This document shows positions 8,618 to 16,443 of a DNA stretch of 41,348 nt, piece by piece. Where the stretch lies: contig CALJUR010000087.1 in NCBI GenBank assembly GCA_937975765.1, forward strand, positions 1-41,348, written 5' to 3'. The notes under the pieces are model-generated. The model was not told where the DNA came from and made no database searches. It saw only the letters and a list, made by a program, of their open reading frames with translations. This DNA comes from an uncultured Myxococcales bacterium. Lineage in GTDB: Bacteria; Myxococcota_A; UBA9042; DTJE01. How positions within the stretch are numbered: position 1 is the first letter of the stretch; every line of letters starts with the position of its first letter. Both the position numbers and the translations under genes were made by a program.

Positions 8618-9997
8618 TCACAGGGGCTCGGCGAAGAACTCGATCTCGGTGCCGTACCGGGCGCCGGCCTCGGCCGTCATGAACTCGGCCGACCCCTCGG
8701 ACCCCCGGATGAACCGGTTCAGGAAGGACACCGCGTACTGCGCGACCGCCTCGTGGGCCTCGTTGAAGTCCCAGTTGTTCACCGGGTCGCAGCCGTCCTC
8801 CATCGCGTCCTCGGCGTCCCCCCACAGCGGTGCCAGGTCGGCAAGCTTCATGCGGCAGATGTCCGTGAACGTGTAGTGCCCGCCGCGGTTCACCTTCAGG
8901 AACCACTTCGGAGTCTTCTGCTCGTTCCAGGGGTTCCACTGCGAGGTGGTGAAGTCCAGCGTCTTGTCCATCACGCCGCCCATCATCATCGTCGGGATGG
9001 ACAGTTCGGCCATCGCCGGCGACCCGAAGTTCGGGGCGATCAGGTCCACCATCGACGCCTCGGGCGACATCGGCACGATGGCCTTGATGCGCGGGTCGCC
9101 CGTGATCGCGTACGACGTCAGCCCGCCGAACGAGTGGCCGGTGGACGCGACGGTGTCGGTGTCCACGCGCTGGTAGAACGGGTCCGCGGGGTCTTCCGTC
9201 TTCCTCGCCATCGCGTCCATCAGGTACAGCAGGTCCACCGGGCGGCGCACCGCGGACTCGACCAGCGTCTCGGGCGCCCACCCGTCCACCATGATCTCGT
9301 ACAGCGTGTTGTCCTGGTGGTCCGGCGCCACCACGACGTAGCCGTGCGAGGCCAGCAGCACCGTGAAGAAGGTGCTCTGGTACCGGATGCCGAACGCGCC
9401 GTGGCTGAACAAGACCAGCGGCCACTTCTTCTCGCCCACCCGGACCGGCGCGCCCCAGACGGCGTCGCAGGGGAAGGTGCCGATGTCCACGTCCTTGTAC
9501 TTCGCGCGCATCGCGTCGGTGCCGTCGGACTTGGGGTCGTACGAGTATACCGGCTTGCCGCGCCACTCCTCGGTGGTCGGGTACCAGAACTCCGTGACCA
9601 GCGTGCGTGGGCTGCCGTCGGGGTTCGGGTTGTCCGGGTCGATGAAGGTCTGCCGGCTGACGCCCACCGGGAAGGGGCCCATCTCGCGCGGGTCCGGGGC
9701 ATGCGTCGGATCGGCCGCGCACAGGCCCTGGTAGCAGGACGGTTCGGCCGGGGGCAACTCGGGCGGCACGTCACCGGTGGCCTCCTCGATCGTCTCCACC
9801 GAGGTTTCCTCGAACGCCTCCACCGGGACCTCGGGCGCCGCATCCGGGGCCGCCTCGGCGGGCACGTCCGCGGAGTCGCCCGCCAGGTCCGTGACGGTCG
9901 CGTCCTTCGTGTCGTCGCCGCCGTCGCAGCCGATCGTCGCCAGGCACAGGGCGGCCGCCGCCGCCAGCGCCAGTCCGCAGGTCGCATTGGTTCGCAT
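8618..9997 (-). CDS. Lipoprotein alpha/beta hydrolase (PAF-acetylhydrolase/dienelactone-hydrolase-like)
   Basis: 459 residues. The ATG at 9997 is preceded by GGAGGAACCG. The signal peptide ends 'LATIGC' (Cys24), followed by an acidic Asp/Glu/Pro/Ala spacer to about residue 90. The hydrolase domain shows an oxyanion segment 'LFSHGAFG', the nucleophile elbow 'GHSFGG' (Ser about 289), a likely acid in 'GGVMDKTLDF' and a His in 'RGGHYTFTD'. The N-terminal 'EFWYPT' strand and overall order match secreted PAF-AH-like or polyester-hydrolase-like enzymes. Substrate is unknown; an ester or lipid outside the cytoplasm is likely. It follows the metallophosphoesterase gene by 47 bases on the same strand and may be co-transcribed or use its own promoter at about 10034. 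Confidence 0.85.
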   Translation of the reverse strand: MRTNATCGLALAAAAALCLATIGCDGGDDTKDATVTDLAGDSADVPAEAAPDAAPEVPVEAFEETSVETIEEATGDVPPELPPAEPSCYQGLCAADPTHAPDPREMGPFPVGVSRQTFIDPDNPNPDGSPRTLVTEFWYPTTEEWRGKPVYSYDPKSDGTDAMRAKYKDVDIGTFPCDAVWGAPVRVGEKKWPLVLFSHGAFGIRYQSTFFTVLLASHGYVVVAPDHQDNTLYEIMVDGWAPETLVESAVRRPVDLLYLMDAMARKTEDPADPFYQRVDTDTVASTGHSFGGLTSYAITGDPRIKAIVPMSPEASMVDLIAPNFGSPAMAELSIPTMMMGGVMDKTLDFTTSQWNPWNEQKTPKWFLKVNRGGHYTFTDICRMKLADLAPLWGDAEDAMEDGCDPVNNWDFNEAHEAVAQYAVSFLNRFIRGSEGSAEFMTAEAGARYGTEIEFFAEPL

Positions 9998-10033
9998 CGG
10001 TTCCTCCGCAAGGATGGGCCGCTCCCGGGCGGA

Positions 10034-10039
10034 ATCATA
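10034..10039 (-). promoter_or_regulatory. Possible -10 element for the lipoprotein hydrolase
   Basis: On the minus strand the sequence TATGAT, preceded by TG (extended -10 style, TGTATGAT), lies 37 bases upstream of the ATG at 9997. No good -35 is seen 16-18 bases upstream. Suggestive only. Confidence 0.3.
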
Positions 10040-10044
10040 CAGAG

Positions 10045-11484
10045 TCAGGGGATTTTCGGCGAGATCGATGCGTCGCCCTCCGGGGGTGTTTCCGGGGGGC
10101 CGGCAGGCGTCCACGAATCCAGCGTCAGCGCCGGCTCGCGACCGTCCTCGAAGTCGGCCTGCAGGTAGTTGCGGAAGCCCTTCGGTTCGTGGTTGTCGGT
10201 CCAGCGCGACACGGAGGCCCAGGTTCCCGTGTTCGCGAACGTGACTCCGCGGGACAGCGGCACCAGCACCGGCCGGTGGGTGTGTCCCATCGTGACCAAG
10301 CGGACGGGCAGCAGGTCGGCGATCGCACGCGCGTATCCCGGGATCTGCCGGTCGGCCGTGAAGATGTCCTCGCCGTGCACCAGTTGCTCGTAGATGAACA
10401 GCAGCAGCGGGAAGCAGGACAGCGGCACCATCAGCTTGACCCACAGCGGGATCGGCGACAGCGCCAGGGCGACCGTGCCGCCGATCATCAGCAGCGCCAG
10501 GACCAGCCGGTCGATCCAGAACTCCCGTACGATCCGGTAGAAGCGGTCGGTGATCGGCCGGCGCTGCAGCCGCGTCAGCGCCTCCACCGTGATGTCCGCC
10601 AGCCGCTTCTCGACGGCCACGGCCTTCAGCCGCGCCTCGTAGCCCTCGGGCGTCTTCCGCAGGTGCTTCTTCGCCCGCAGCAGGCGCTGCATCACCACGA
10701 TGCTGCCCCACAGCCACGTCCAGACCAGGCTGCGCCGGGTGAAGGCGTAGAACTTCAGCCAGTGCGCGAGGTACGAGAAGGCGTCCAGGATGAAGTCGGA
10801 CGAGTGCGGGTTGAAGAAGCCCATCCGGGTCATCAGGTACCGGTTCGACAGGTTGCCCATCGGCAGCGCCAGCCGATCCTCGTCGCCGATGCGGATCGTC
10901 GGGTGCAGCAGGTACCGGAAACTGGAGTAGTAGTCGAACTGGTTGCCGTGCTCGGCGTAGATCTCGCCCGGCCGGTACAGGAACCACGGCTCGAACCGGA
11001 TCGACGACGGGTCGCAGTCGCCGCCGCCCTGGCGCACGGTCTCCACCAGGCGCCGCACCAGGACGTCGCGCACCTCCGGGAAGTGGAACTCGCGGTCGTG
11101 GTTGCCCATCACCAGCACGACTTCCTGCCCCCGGCACAGCACGCGGGCGAGGGCGCGCAGGAAGACCGGGTGGTGGTCCAGCACGCGCACGCACTTGTAG
11201 GCGGACTTGGGGCCCGTCGCGTCCAGGCCCCGCTGCCGTTCCGACCGGCTGACCGGCCACGGCGGTTCGTCCGGCACCGCGCACACCAGGTCGAAGTCGA
11301 ACACGTCGCCGTTCAGCACCAGCACGAACGAGGCACCCTCCGGCAGGGAGTCCAGGGCCCGCAGGACCAGTTGCTCGAAGTCCTCGTCGAACAGGTGGCG
11401 GGCCGACTTGTAGGCCTTCCAGCCATCGGGGTGCTCCTCGACGTCGCACAGGTGCAGGTCGCTGACGACGAGGTACCGGCGCAT
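10045..11484 (-). CDS. Calcineurin-like metallophosphoesterase with membrane-segment insertion
   Basis: 479 residues from the ATG at 11484. Metallophosphoesterase motifs are in order: 'VVSDLHLCD' (about 6-14), 'LNGDVFDFD' (about 58-66), 'MGNHDREFHF' (about 125-134) and 'MGHTHRPVLV' (about 397-406). Between the GNHD and GHTH motifs lie some 260 residues. They contain a basic helical stretch and two strongly hydrophobic segments ('LVLALLMIGGTVALAL' and 'LMVPLSCFPLLLFIY'), so the protein is probably anchored with its active site in the cytoplasm. UDP-diacylglucosamine hydrolase (LpxH) shares the fold but is much shorter and lacks this insert. Substrate unknown. Divergent from rnd. Confidence 0.85.
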   Translation of the reverse strand: MRRYLVVSDLHLCDVEEHPDGWKAYKSARHLFDEDFEQLVLRALDSLPEGASFVLVLNGDVFDFDLVCAVPDEPPWPVSRSERQRGLDATGPKSAYKCVRVLDHHPVFLRALARVLCRGQEVVLVMGNHDREFHFPEVRDVLVRRLVETVRQGGGDCDPSSIRFEPWFLYRPGEIYAEHGNQFDYYSSFRYLLHPTIRIGDEDRLALPMGNLSNRYLMTRMGFFNPHSSDFILDAFSYLAHWLKFYAFTRRSLVWTWLWGSIVVMQRLLRAKKHLRKTPEGYEARLKAVAVEKRLADITVEALTRLQRRPITDRFYRIVREFWIDRLVLALLMIGGTVALALSPIPLWVKLMVPLSCFPLLLFIYEQLVHGEDIFTADRQIPGYARAIADLLPVRLVTMGHTHRPVLVPLSRGVTFANTGTWASVSRWTDNHEPKGFRNYLQADFEDGREPALTLDSWTPAGPPETPPEGDASISPKIP

Positions 11485-11515
11485 CGGGATGCCGCCACGC
11501 GTCGGGGATGAAGCC

Positions 11516-11521
11516 AGTATA
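11516..11521 (-). promoter_or_regulatory. -10 element for the metallophosphoesterase gene
   Basis: The minus strand reads TATACT 32 bases upstream of the ATG at 11484, a 5/6 match to the sigma-70 -10 hexamer in an otherwise GC-rich context. No convincing -35 hexamer is present. Confidence 0.4.
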
Positions 11522-11585
11522 CCGCCCCGCGGGACGCGCCGCGCCGGCCGTGCCGCGATTTCGCCTGCGATCGGGTCGCCGAAGG

Positions 11586-11594
11586 TGCTAGGAT
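11586..11594 (+). promoter_or_regulatory. Extended -10 element for the RNase D gene
   Basis: TGCTAGGAT matches an extended -10 (TGnTAnnAT). Transcription would start near 11601, one or two bases before the ATG at 11603, which would make the message nearly leaderless. No good -35 is visible. Confidence 0.35.
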
Positions 11595-11602
11595 GCGCCG
11601 CC

Positions 11603-12730
11603 ATGGCGACCTGGATCACCACCGCCGACGAGTTCGCGTCCCTGGCCGAACGGATCCGCCGCGAGCCCGTCGTCGCGCTGGATACAGAGTCGGACAGCCT
11701 GTACCACTACCGGGAGAAGGTGTGCCTGGTGCAGGCGGGATTCCGGTCGTCGCCGCCGGTCCTGATCGACCCGCTGGTCCTGAAGAACCTGTCGCCGCTG
11801 GCCGAGGTCGCCGCCGGGGGCGAGGTCGAACTGGTCTTCCACGGCGCGGACTACGACGTCGCCTGCCTGAAGCGCGACTTCGCATTCCGCTTCGCGAACC
11901 TGTTCGACACGATGGTCGCGTCGCGCTTCCTGGGCGAGACGGACTTCGGGCTGGTCGCCTGCCTGCACCGCGAACTGGGCGTGCACGCGTCCAAGGACGA
12001 GCGGCTGGCGGACTGGTCCTGCCGGCCGCTGGACCCCGAGCAGGAGGTCTACGCGCTGGAGGACGTGGCGCACCTGGTGGCGCTGCGGGACCGGCTGGTG
12101 GACCGGCTGCGCGAGGCGGGGCGCGAGGCCTGGGTGCGCGAGGAGTGCGCCGCGGTCGCGGACCTGCCCGCGGCGGCGTCCGGGCCCGAGCCCGCGGACT
12201 TCCGCAACGCGCCGGGCGCGCGCGACCTGGACCCGCGCGGCCTGGCCGTGCTGAAGGCGCTGTACGAGGCGCGCGAGGCGCGGTGCCGCGCGACCGACCG
12301 GCCGCGATACAAGGTGGCCGGCGATCGCGACCTGCTGCTGCTGGCGCAGGGGCGTCCGCACAGCGTCGGGGCGCTGCTGGCCCTTCCGCACGTTCCCCGG
12401 AACCTCCGCCGCACGCCCGGGCCCTGGCTGGAGGCGATCGCGCGGGGGATGGATTCCCCCCCCGTGCACCTGGACCCTCCGCCCCCGCGCCCGCGATCGG
12501 ACCCGAGGGTGTCCGAACGCATCGGGCGGTTGCGCGCGTACCGTCCCGAGGCGGCCGCCCGGCTGGCCCTGGACCCGGGCCTGCTGCTGCCCCAGCGCCT
12601 GATCGTGGCGCTGGCGGTGGAGGCCCCCCGCGACCTCGATGCGATGGCGCACATCGAGGGCTTCCGTCGCTGGCGGGTCGAGGTCCTCGGTGCGGACCTG
12701 CTGCGCGTGCTGCACCCGTCCCGCCGGTAG
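11603..12730 (+). CDS. rnd: Ribonuclease D (DEDDy exonuclease with HRDC domain)
   Basis: 375 residues, the normal length for RNase D. The ATG at 11603 is chosen because 'MATWITTADEFASL' is the usual N-terminus and the longer frame adds 38 unrelated residues. Exonuclease motifs: 'VALDTESDSLYHYREK' (ExoI, Asp-x-Glu), 'LVFHGADYDVACLKRDF' (ExoII), and 'YALEDVAHLVALRDRL' (ExoIII, Tyr-x3-Asp). An HRDC domain follows ('LDPRGLAVLKALYEAREA... RYKVAGDRDLLLLA'), and the C-terminal part is more degenerate. It trims 3' ends of tRNA and other stable RNA precursors in the cytoplasm. Single gene, divergent from the metallophosphoesterase. Confidence 0.92.
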   Translation: MATWITTADEFASLAERIRREPVVALDTESDSLYHYREKVCLVQAGFRSSPPVLIDPLVLKNLSPLAEVAAGGEVELVFHGADYDVACLKRDFAFRFANLFDTMVASRFLGETDFGLVACLHRELGVHASKDERLADWSCRPLDPEQEVYALEDVAHLVALRDRLVDRLREAGREAWVREECAAVADLPAAASGPEPADFRNAPGARDLDPRGLAVLKALYEAREARCRATDRPRYKVAGDRDLLLLAQGRPHSVGALLALPHVPRNLRRTPGPWLEAIARGMDSPPVHLDPPPPRPRSDPRVSERIGRLRAYRPEAAARLALDPGLLLPQRLIVALAVEAPRDLDAMAHIEGFRRWRVEVLGADLLRVLHPSRR

Positions 12731-12845
12731 GACCCCCCCGCCCTCCGGGAACGTTCCGAACGCACTGGGCGCAGACGCCATGTTCTTGCCCTGGCACCCG
12801 GATGGTGGTACACCGCCCGCGCATTATCGAAGGGAGTGGAAACTG

Positions 12846-14180
12846 ATGAGCCGGATTCCGCACGACGAGAAGGTGAGACGCGTGGCCGACGCCGTGGCCG
12901 AGGCGGCGCGGCAGGGACGCCAGGTGCACCCCGCGAAGAAGAGCGTGTCCCACATGGTCCCGCTGCCCGACGACCCGCGCTCGCGCACGATGCCGGTGGA
13001 CCTGTCGGACCTGGACGAGATCCTCGCGATCGACCCCGTGGCCCGCACCGCGACGGCCGAGCCCGGCGTGTCGTTCGGGCGCCTGGTCGACGAGACGCTG
13101 AAGCACGGCCTGATCCCGACGGTCGTCCCCGAACTGGACGGCATCACGATCGGAGGCGCCGTGGCCGGCTGCTCGGTCGAGTCGATGTCCTACAAGTACG
13201 GCGGTTTCCACGACAGCGCCATCGAGTACGAGATCGTGGACGGCACCGGGAAGGTGCGCGTCGTGTCCGCCGGGCAGGACCCGCACGTGTTCGACATGAT
13301 CCACGGGTCCTACGGGACCCTGTCGCTGCTGACCCGGCTGACCTTCCGGCTGGTGCCCGCGAAGCCGTACGTGCGAGTGACCTACGTGACCCTGCCGACG
13401 GCCGAGGCGTTCCACGCCGAGATGCTGGCCCGCTGCCGCGCGGCCGACCACGACTTCGTGGACGGCATCATCCACGGCCCGTCGAAGTTCGTGCTGTGCC
13501 TGGGCGACTTCGTGGACCGGGCGCCGTACGTCAGCGACTACACGTGGCTGAACGTCTTCTACAAGTCGACGGCCACCCGGAACGAGGACTACCTGACGAC
13601 GCGCGGGTACTGCTTCCGGTACGACGCGGAGTGCCACTGGATGACCCGGACCTTTCCGCCGATGGAGTGGAAGCCGGTGCGCTTCCTGGTGGGCAAGTGG
13701 TTCCTGGGGTCCACCAACGTCCTGAAGTCCGCCCGCCGCTTCGAGCCGATCTTCAAGAGGACGCGGCTGCGCCCGGACCTGGTCGTCGACGTCTTCATCC
13801 CGGTGCGCAACTTCCGGCCGTTCGTGCAGTGGTACCGGGAGACCTTCGACTACTGGCCGCTGTGGATCGTGCCCTACAAGGTGCCGCGGATGTACCCGTG
13901 GCTGTCCGACGACTGGCAGAAGAGGATCGAGGACGAGTACGCCATCGACTGCGCGGTCTACGGCAAGTCCGACAACGACCCGAAGGTCCACCTGTCCGAG
14001 ATGCTGCAGCACAAGACCCACGAACTGGGCGGCATGAAGACCCTGATCTCCCGGAACCACTACACCGAGGACGAGTTCTGGACGGTGTACTCGAAGGACC
14101 GCTACGAGGCCGCGAAGTCCGACCTGGACCCGTCCGGCGTGTTTCCCCACCTGTTCCGGAAGTTCGGCCGGGTCGGGTAG
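12846..14180 (+). CDS. DHCR24/Diminuto-like FAD-dependent oxidoreductase
   Basis: 444 residues. The ATG at 12846 has AGGGAG at 12831-12836. The N-terminal half is a PCMH-type FAD-binding domain with 'KKSVSHMVP', 'ELDGITIGGAVAGCSVES', 'SYKYGGFHDSAIEYEIV' and 'SYGTLSLLTRLTF'. This order and spacing closely resemble eukaryotic delta(24)-sterol reductase (DHCR24/DWF1), including the VSHxVP motif and the ExSxxKYG segment. The C-terminal substrate domain contains 'LNVFYKST', 'FFLGSTNVLK'-like and 'YAIDCAVYGK' stretches. The family reduces a side-chain double bond of sterols; bacterial members may act on other isoprenoid or lipid substrates. There is no signal peptide. No sterol-synthesis gene lies in the window, so the substrate stays open. 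Confidence 0.87.
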   Translation: MSRIPHDEKVRRVADAVAEAARQGRQVHPAKKSVSHMVPLPDDPRSRTMPVDLSDLDEILAIDPVARTATAEPGVSFGRLVDETLKHGLIPTVVPELDGITIGGAVAGCSVESMSYKYGGFHDSAIEYEIVDGTGKVRVVSAGQDPHVFDMIHGSYGTLSLLTRLTFRLVPAKPYVRVTYVTLPTAEAFHAEMLARCRAADHDFVDGIIHGPSKFVLCLGDFVDRAPYVSDYTWLNVFYKSTATRNEDYLTTRGYCFRYDAECHWMTRTFPPMEWKPVRFLVGKWFLGSTNVLKSARRFEPIFKRTRLRPDLVVDVFIPVRNFRPFVQWYRETFDYWPLWIVPYKVPRMYPWLSDDWQKRIEDEYAIDCAVYGKSDNDPKVHLSEMLQHKTHELGGMKTLISRNHYTEDEFWTVYSKDRYEAAKSDLDPSGVFPHLFRKFGRVG

Positions 14181-14184
14181 GGAC

Positions 14185-15594
14185 CTACCGGAAGATCGGG
14201 ATGAACGCCTTCACGATCACGTTCCAGTAGTCGTCGAACACGATCGCCTGGTAGCCGTCCACCATCTTGCGGTAGCTGAAGCCGATGTTGACGGGGACGT
14301 AGATCGGCAGCAGCGAGAGCGACGCGCCGACCTGGATCGCCTGGATCGTGTTCTGGCCCATCAACTGCAGGGACTTCGCCATCTGGATGAAGTAGTAGTC
14401 GCCCTGCATCTCGGGTTCCTGCGAGTGGATGACGCCGTACCCGAAGTTGAAGCCCAGCAGCGCGACCTGCACCTGCAACTGGCCCGTCCACGACAGGCCG
14501 AAGCCGGGGGTGTAGTCGAAGCCGCCCAGGTCCTTCAGGTGCCGCAGGTCCGGGAACTGGTTGTACACGGCCGGGTCGTTGAAGGCCTTCAGGACCTTCG
14601 GGTCGGGCTCGGTCGTGAAGTTGGTCGGGTAGCGCCGGTGCTGCTTGAACCCGTAGGACGCCGTGAATTCGGACGACAGGATGATGTCGATCCAGTACGA
14701 GTACTTGTAGACGCGCAGGTCCAGGCCGTGGGTGAAGCCGGCCACCCAGCCGCCGATCCCGGTGTCCAGTTCGGGGCCGGTCGCCAGGAACAGCGAGGAG
14801 TTGGGGTTCGCGACGCGGCCGGTCGGCAGGAAGACGCGGCAGGTCAGCGACGTGGACAGCCGCTCGGTCCGCCAGGGGTTCCAGGAGAAGCCGGTGTTGA
14901 TGTCGGCCAGCACCCAGTCGGCGTCGTACTTCAACTGCGGGACGGGGCGGCCCAGCTTGGGCAGGTAGTAGTACAGCTTCCGGAGGCCTTCCTTGCGGGC
15001 GAAGTCGGGGTCCGGCGAGCCGTCGGGGTTGTTGCCGGTGACGGGCTTGCCGTCCGGGTCCAGGAACTTCGGGTTGAACGACAGGTGCATGTACTGGTAG
15101 GGCACCTCGAAGTACCAGTCGAAGTTGCCCAGGATGCCGTAGGAGGCCTGGAAGACGTGGCCGCCGCCGTGGCCCTTCAGGCCGACGTCCAGCGCGCCGC
15201 CCGGCAGGGAGATCGGCTTCATGACGGGGCCGATCTCGTGCTTGTCGTCGTAGCGCCGGCCCGCCTTCAACTGGGTGTAGTCCCACTTGATCGAGGCATA
15301 GCCCTTGGGAAGCTGGGCCGTGACGCCGTAGCGGTCGTCCTTGCCGATCCGCTCGAGTTCGCCGTCGATGAAGGAGGTCCAGCGCTTCCACGCACCCTTC
15401 GGCGGTTCGGCGGGCGCGGCCTCGGCGGCCTTCGCGTCCGGGGTGGAGACGGCGTCGGCCGGGGTTGCCGGCTGGCCTTCCCTGCCTTCGATGACCGTGT
15501 TGATGCCGCGGGTGGTGGTCCCCTGGGCCAGCGCCGTGGACGACGCCAGCAGCAGGAGGGCACCGACGATCGCGACCGGGATTCTCTTCGTCAT
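14185..15594 (-). CDS. Predicted outer-membrane beta-barrel protein, unknown function
   Basis: 469 residues. A Sec signal peptide ('VAIVGALLLLASSTALAQG') is cleaved near Ala23. An Ala/Pro/Glu-rich linker (about 35-68) follows, then a body rich in Tyr, Trp, Phe and Gly with alternating strand patterns ('NFDWYFEVPYQYMHLSF', 'LLGFNFGYGVIH', 'YVPVNIGFSYRKM'). It ends in 'FIPIFR', close to an aromatic C-terminal barrel signal. I do not recognise the family. It is the second gene of a minus-strand pair, 16 bases after the Cys-rich lipoprotein, so the two probably act together in the outer membrane. Its stop lies four bases from that of the DHCR24-like gene. Confidence 0.78.
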   Translation of the reverse strand: MTKRIPVAIVGALLLLASSTALAQGTTTRGINTVIEGREGQPATPADAVSTPDAKAAEAAPAEPPKGAWKRWTSFIDGELERIGKDDRYGVTAQLPKGYASIKWDYTQLKAGRRYDDKHEIGPVMKPISLPGGALDVGLKGHGGGHVFQASYGILGNFDWYFEVPYQYMHLSFNPKFLDPDGKPVTGNNPDGSPDPDFARKEGLRKLYYYLPKLGRPVPQLKYDADWVLADINTGFSWNPWRTERLSTSLTCRVFLPTGRVANPNSSLFLATGPELDTGIGGWVAGFTHGLDLRVYKYSYWIDIILSSEFTASYGFKQHRRYPTNFTTEPDPKVLKAFNDPAVYNQFPDLRHLKDLGGFDYTPGFGLSWTGQLQVQVALLGFNFGYGVIHSQEPEMQGDYYFIQMAKSLQLMGQNTIQAIQVGASLSLLPIYVPVNIGFSYRKMVDGYQAIVFDDYWNVIVKAFIPIFR

Positions 15595-15610
15595 GTCGTC
15601 ACCTCGCCGC

Positions 15611-16261
15611 CTACTGGGGGCACGTGGCCGGGCAGTAGGGGTCCTTCGGTTCGGTCGAGCACTTGCCGTTGTCGCACAGCAGCAGTTCGACCATCGACAG
15701 CGGCAGGCATCCCTGCAGCGGGTTGCCGTCCATGTCCTTCACGCCGAGGTTCGGGCAGCCGTATCCTTCGCGTCCGCAGTCGGCGTCGGTGGCGCACTGC
15801 TGCACGCAGATCATCGGGAAACCGTCCGCCAGTTCGCTGGCGTCGGCGCACTTGCCGCCGGTGCCGCACTCGTCGTCGAGGCTGCAGCCGATCATCGAGC
15901 ACATGCCGCCGGGGACCTGCAGGTTGGGGTTCATCAGTTGCAGGAACTCGGTCGTCAGGCAGGTCAGGGTGTAGCACTGGTCGTCGGTCTCGCAGGGCGA
16001 GCCGGTCAGGCGGTCCGTGTCCGGCAGCGTGTCCGTCGTACCCTCGGCCGGCACGTCCAGTTCGACGTCGCCGACCGTCTCGCCGGCGGTCTCCGGTTCC
16101 GCATCGGTGACGGGGATTTCCTGGACGCCCGGGTCCGGTGCGGCCTCGGGAGCGACGTCCATGAACCACAGGTCGGTGCCCGAGATCCGCGCCTGGTAGC
16201 AGCCTGCCAGCACCGGCAGGGCCAGCAGCGCGGCCAGCGTCATCGAGGATCTTTGGGACAT
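15611..16261 (-). CDS. Cys-rich lipoprotein paired with outer-membrane barrel
   Basis: 216 residues. The ATG at 16261 is preceded by GGGGAGGAG. The signal peptide ends in a perfect lipobox, 'VLAGC' (Cys21). Residues about 40-80 form an acidic spacer (Pro, Glu, Asp, Thr). The rest holds about 17 cysteines in CxxDxxC style knots: 'CETDDQC', 'CSLDDECGTGGKC', 'CATDADCGREGYGC', 'CDNGKC', 'CPATC'. Such small knots are common in surface lipoproteins of Myxococcota-like bacteria, and the MopE-repeat protein in this window has similar ones. First gene of an operon with the outer-membrane barrel gene; a -35/-10 pair lies upstream. Function unknown. Confidence 0.82.
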   Translation of the reverse strand: MSQRSSMTLAALLALPVLAGCYQARISGTDLWFMDVAPEAAPDPGVQEIPVTDAEPETAGETVGDVELDVPAEGTTDTLPDTDRLTGSPCETDDQCYTLTCLTTEFLQLMNPNLQVPGGMCSMIGCSLDDECGTGGKCADASELADGFPMICVQQCATDADCGREGYGCPNLGVKDMDGNPLQGCLPLSMVELLLCDNGKCSTEPKDPYCPATCPQ

Positions 16262-16288
16262 GCCACTCCTCCCCAGAGCGTTACGGGG

Positions 16289-16317
16289 ATTTGACACGGA
16301 GGGCGAGGGCCTGTCAA
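16289..16317 (-). promoter_or_regulatory. Sigma-70-like promoter for the lipoprotein/barrel operon
   Basis: On the minus strand TTGACA (16317-16312, perfect -35) is followed after exactly 17 bases by TCAAAT (16294-16289, 4/6 to -10). It sits 28 bases upstream of the ATG at 16261. Confidence 0.55.
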
Positions 16318-16443
16318 GGAATTCAAGGCGGCCTCCCGGGACAAGTTTTTTCCCTGCCCAACCGGGGCGGGTTCTGCTATCCTCCGGCCGGGTCGCGCGG
16401 GGGCATCCCTGCGCAATTGTTGGGCGTTGGGTCGGAGGAGGTC

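Noticed and set aside
8618..11449. Minus-strand frame of 943 codons joining the metallophosphoesterase region to the hydrolase
   Set aside because: The first part is an out-of-frame shadow of the metallophosphoesterase. The hydrolase has its own signal peptide and ribosome site at 9997.
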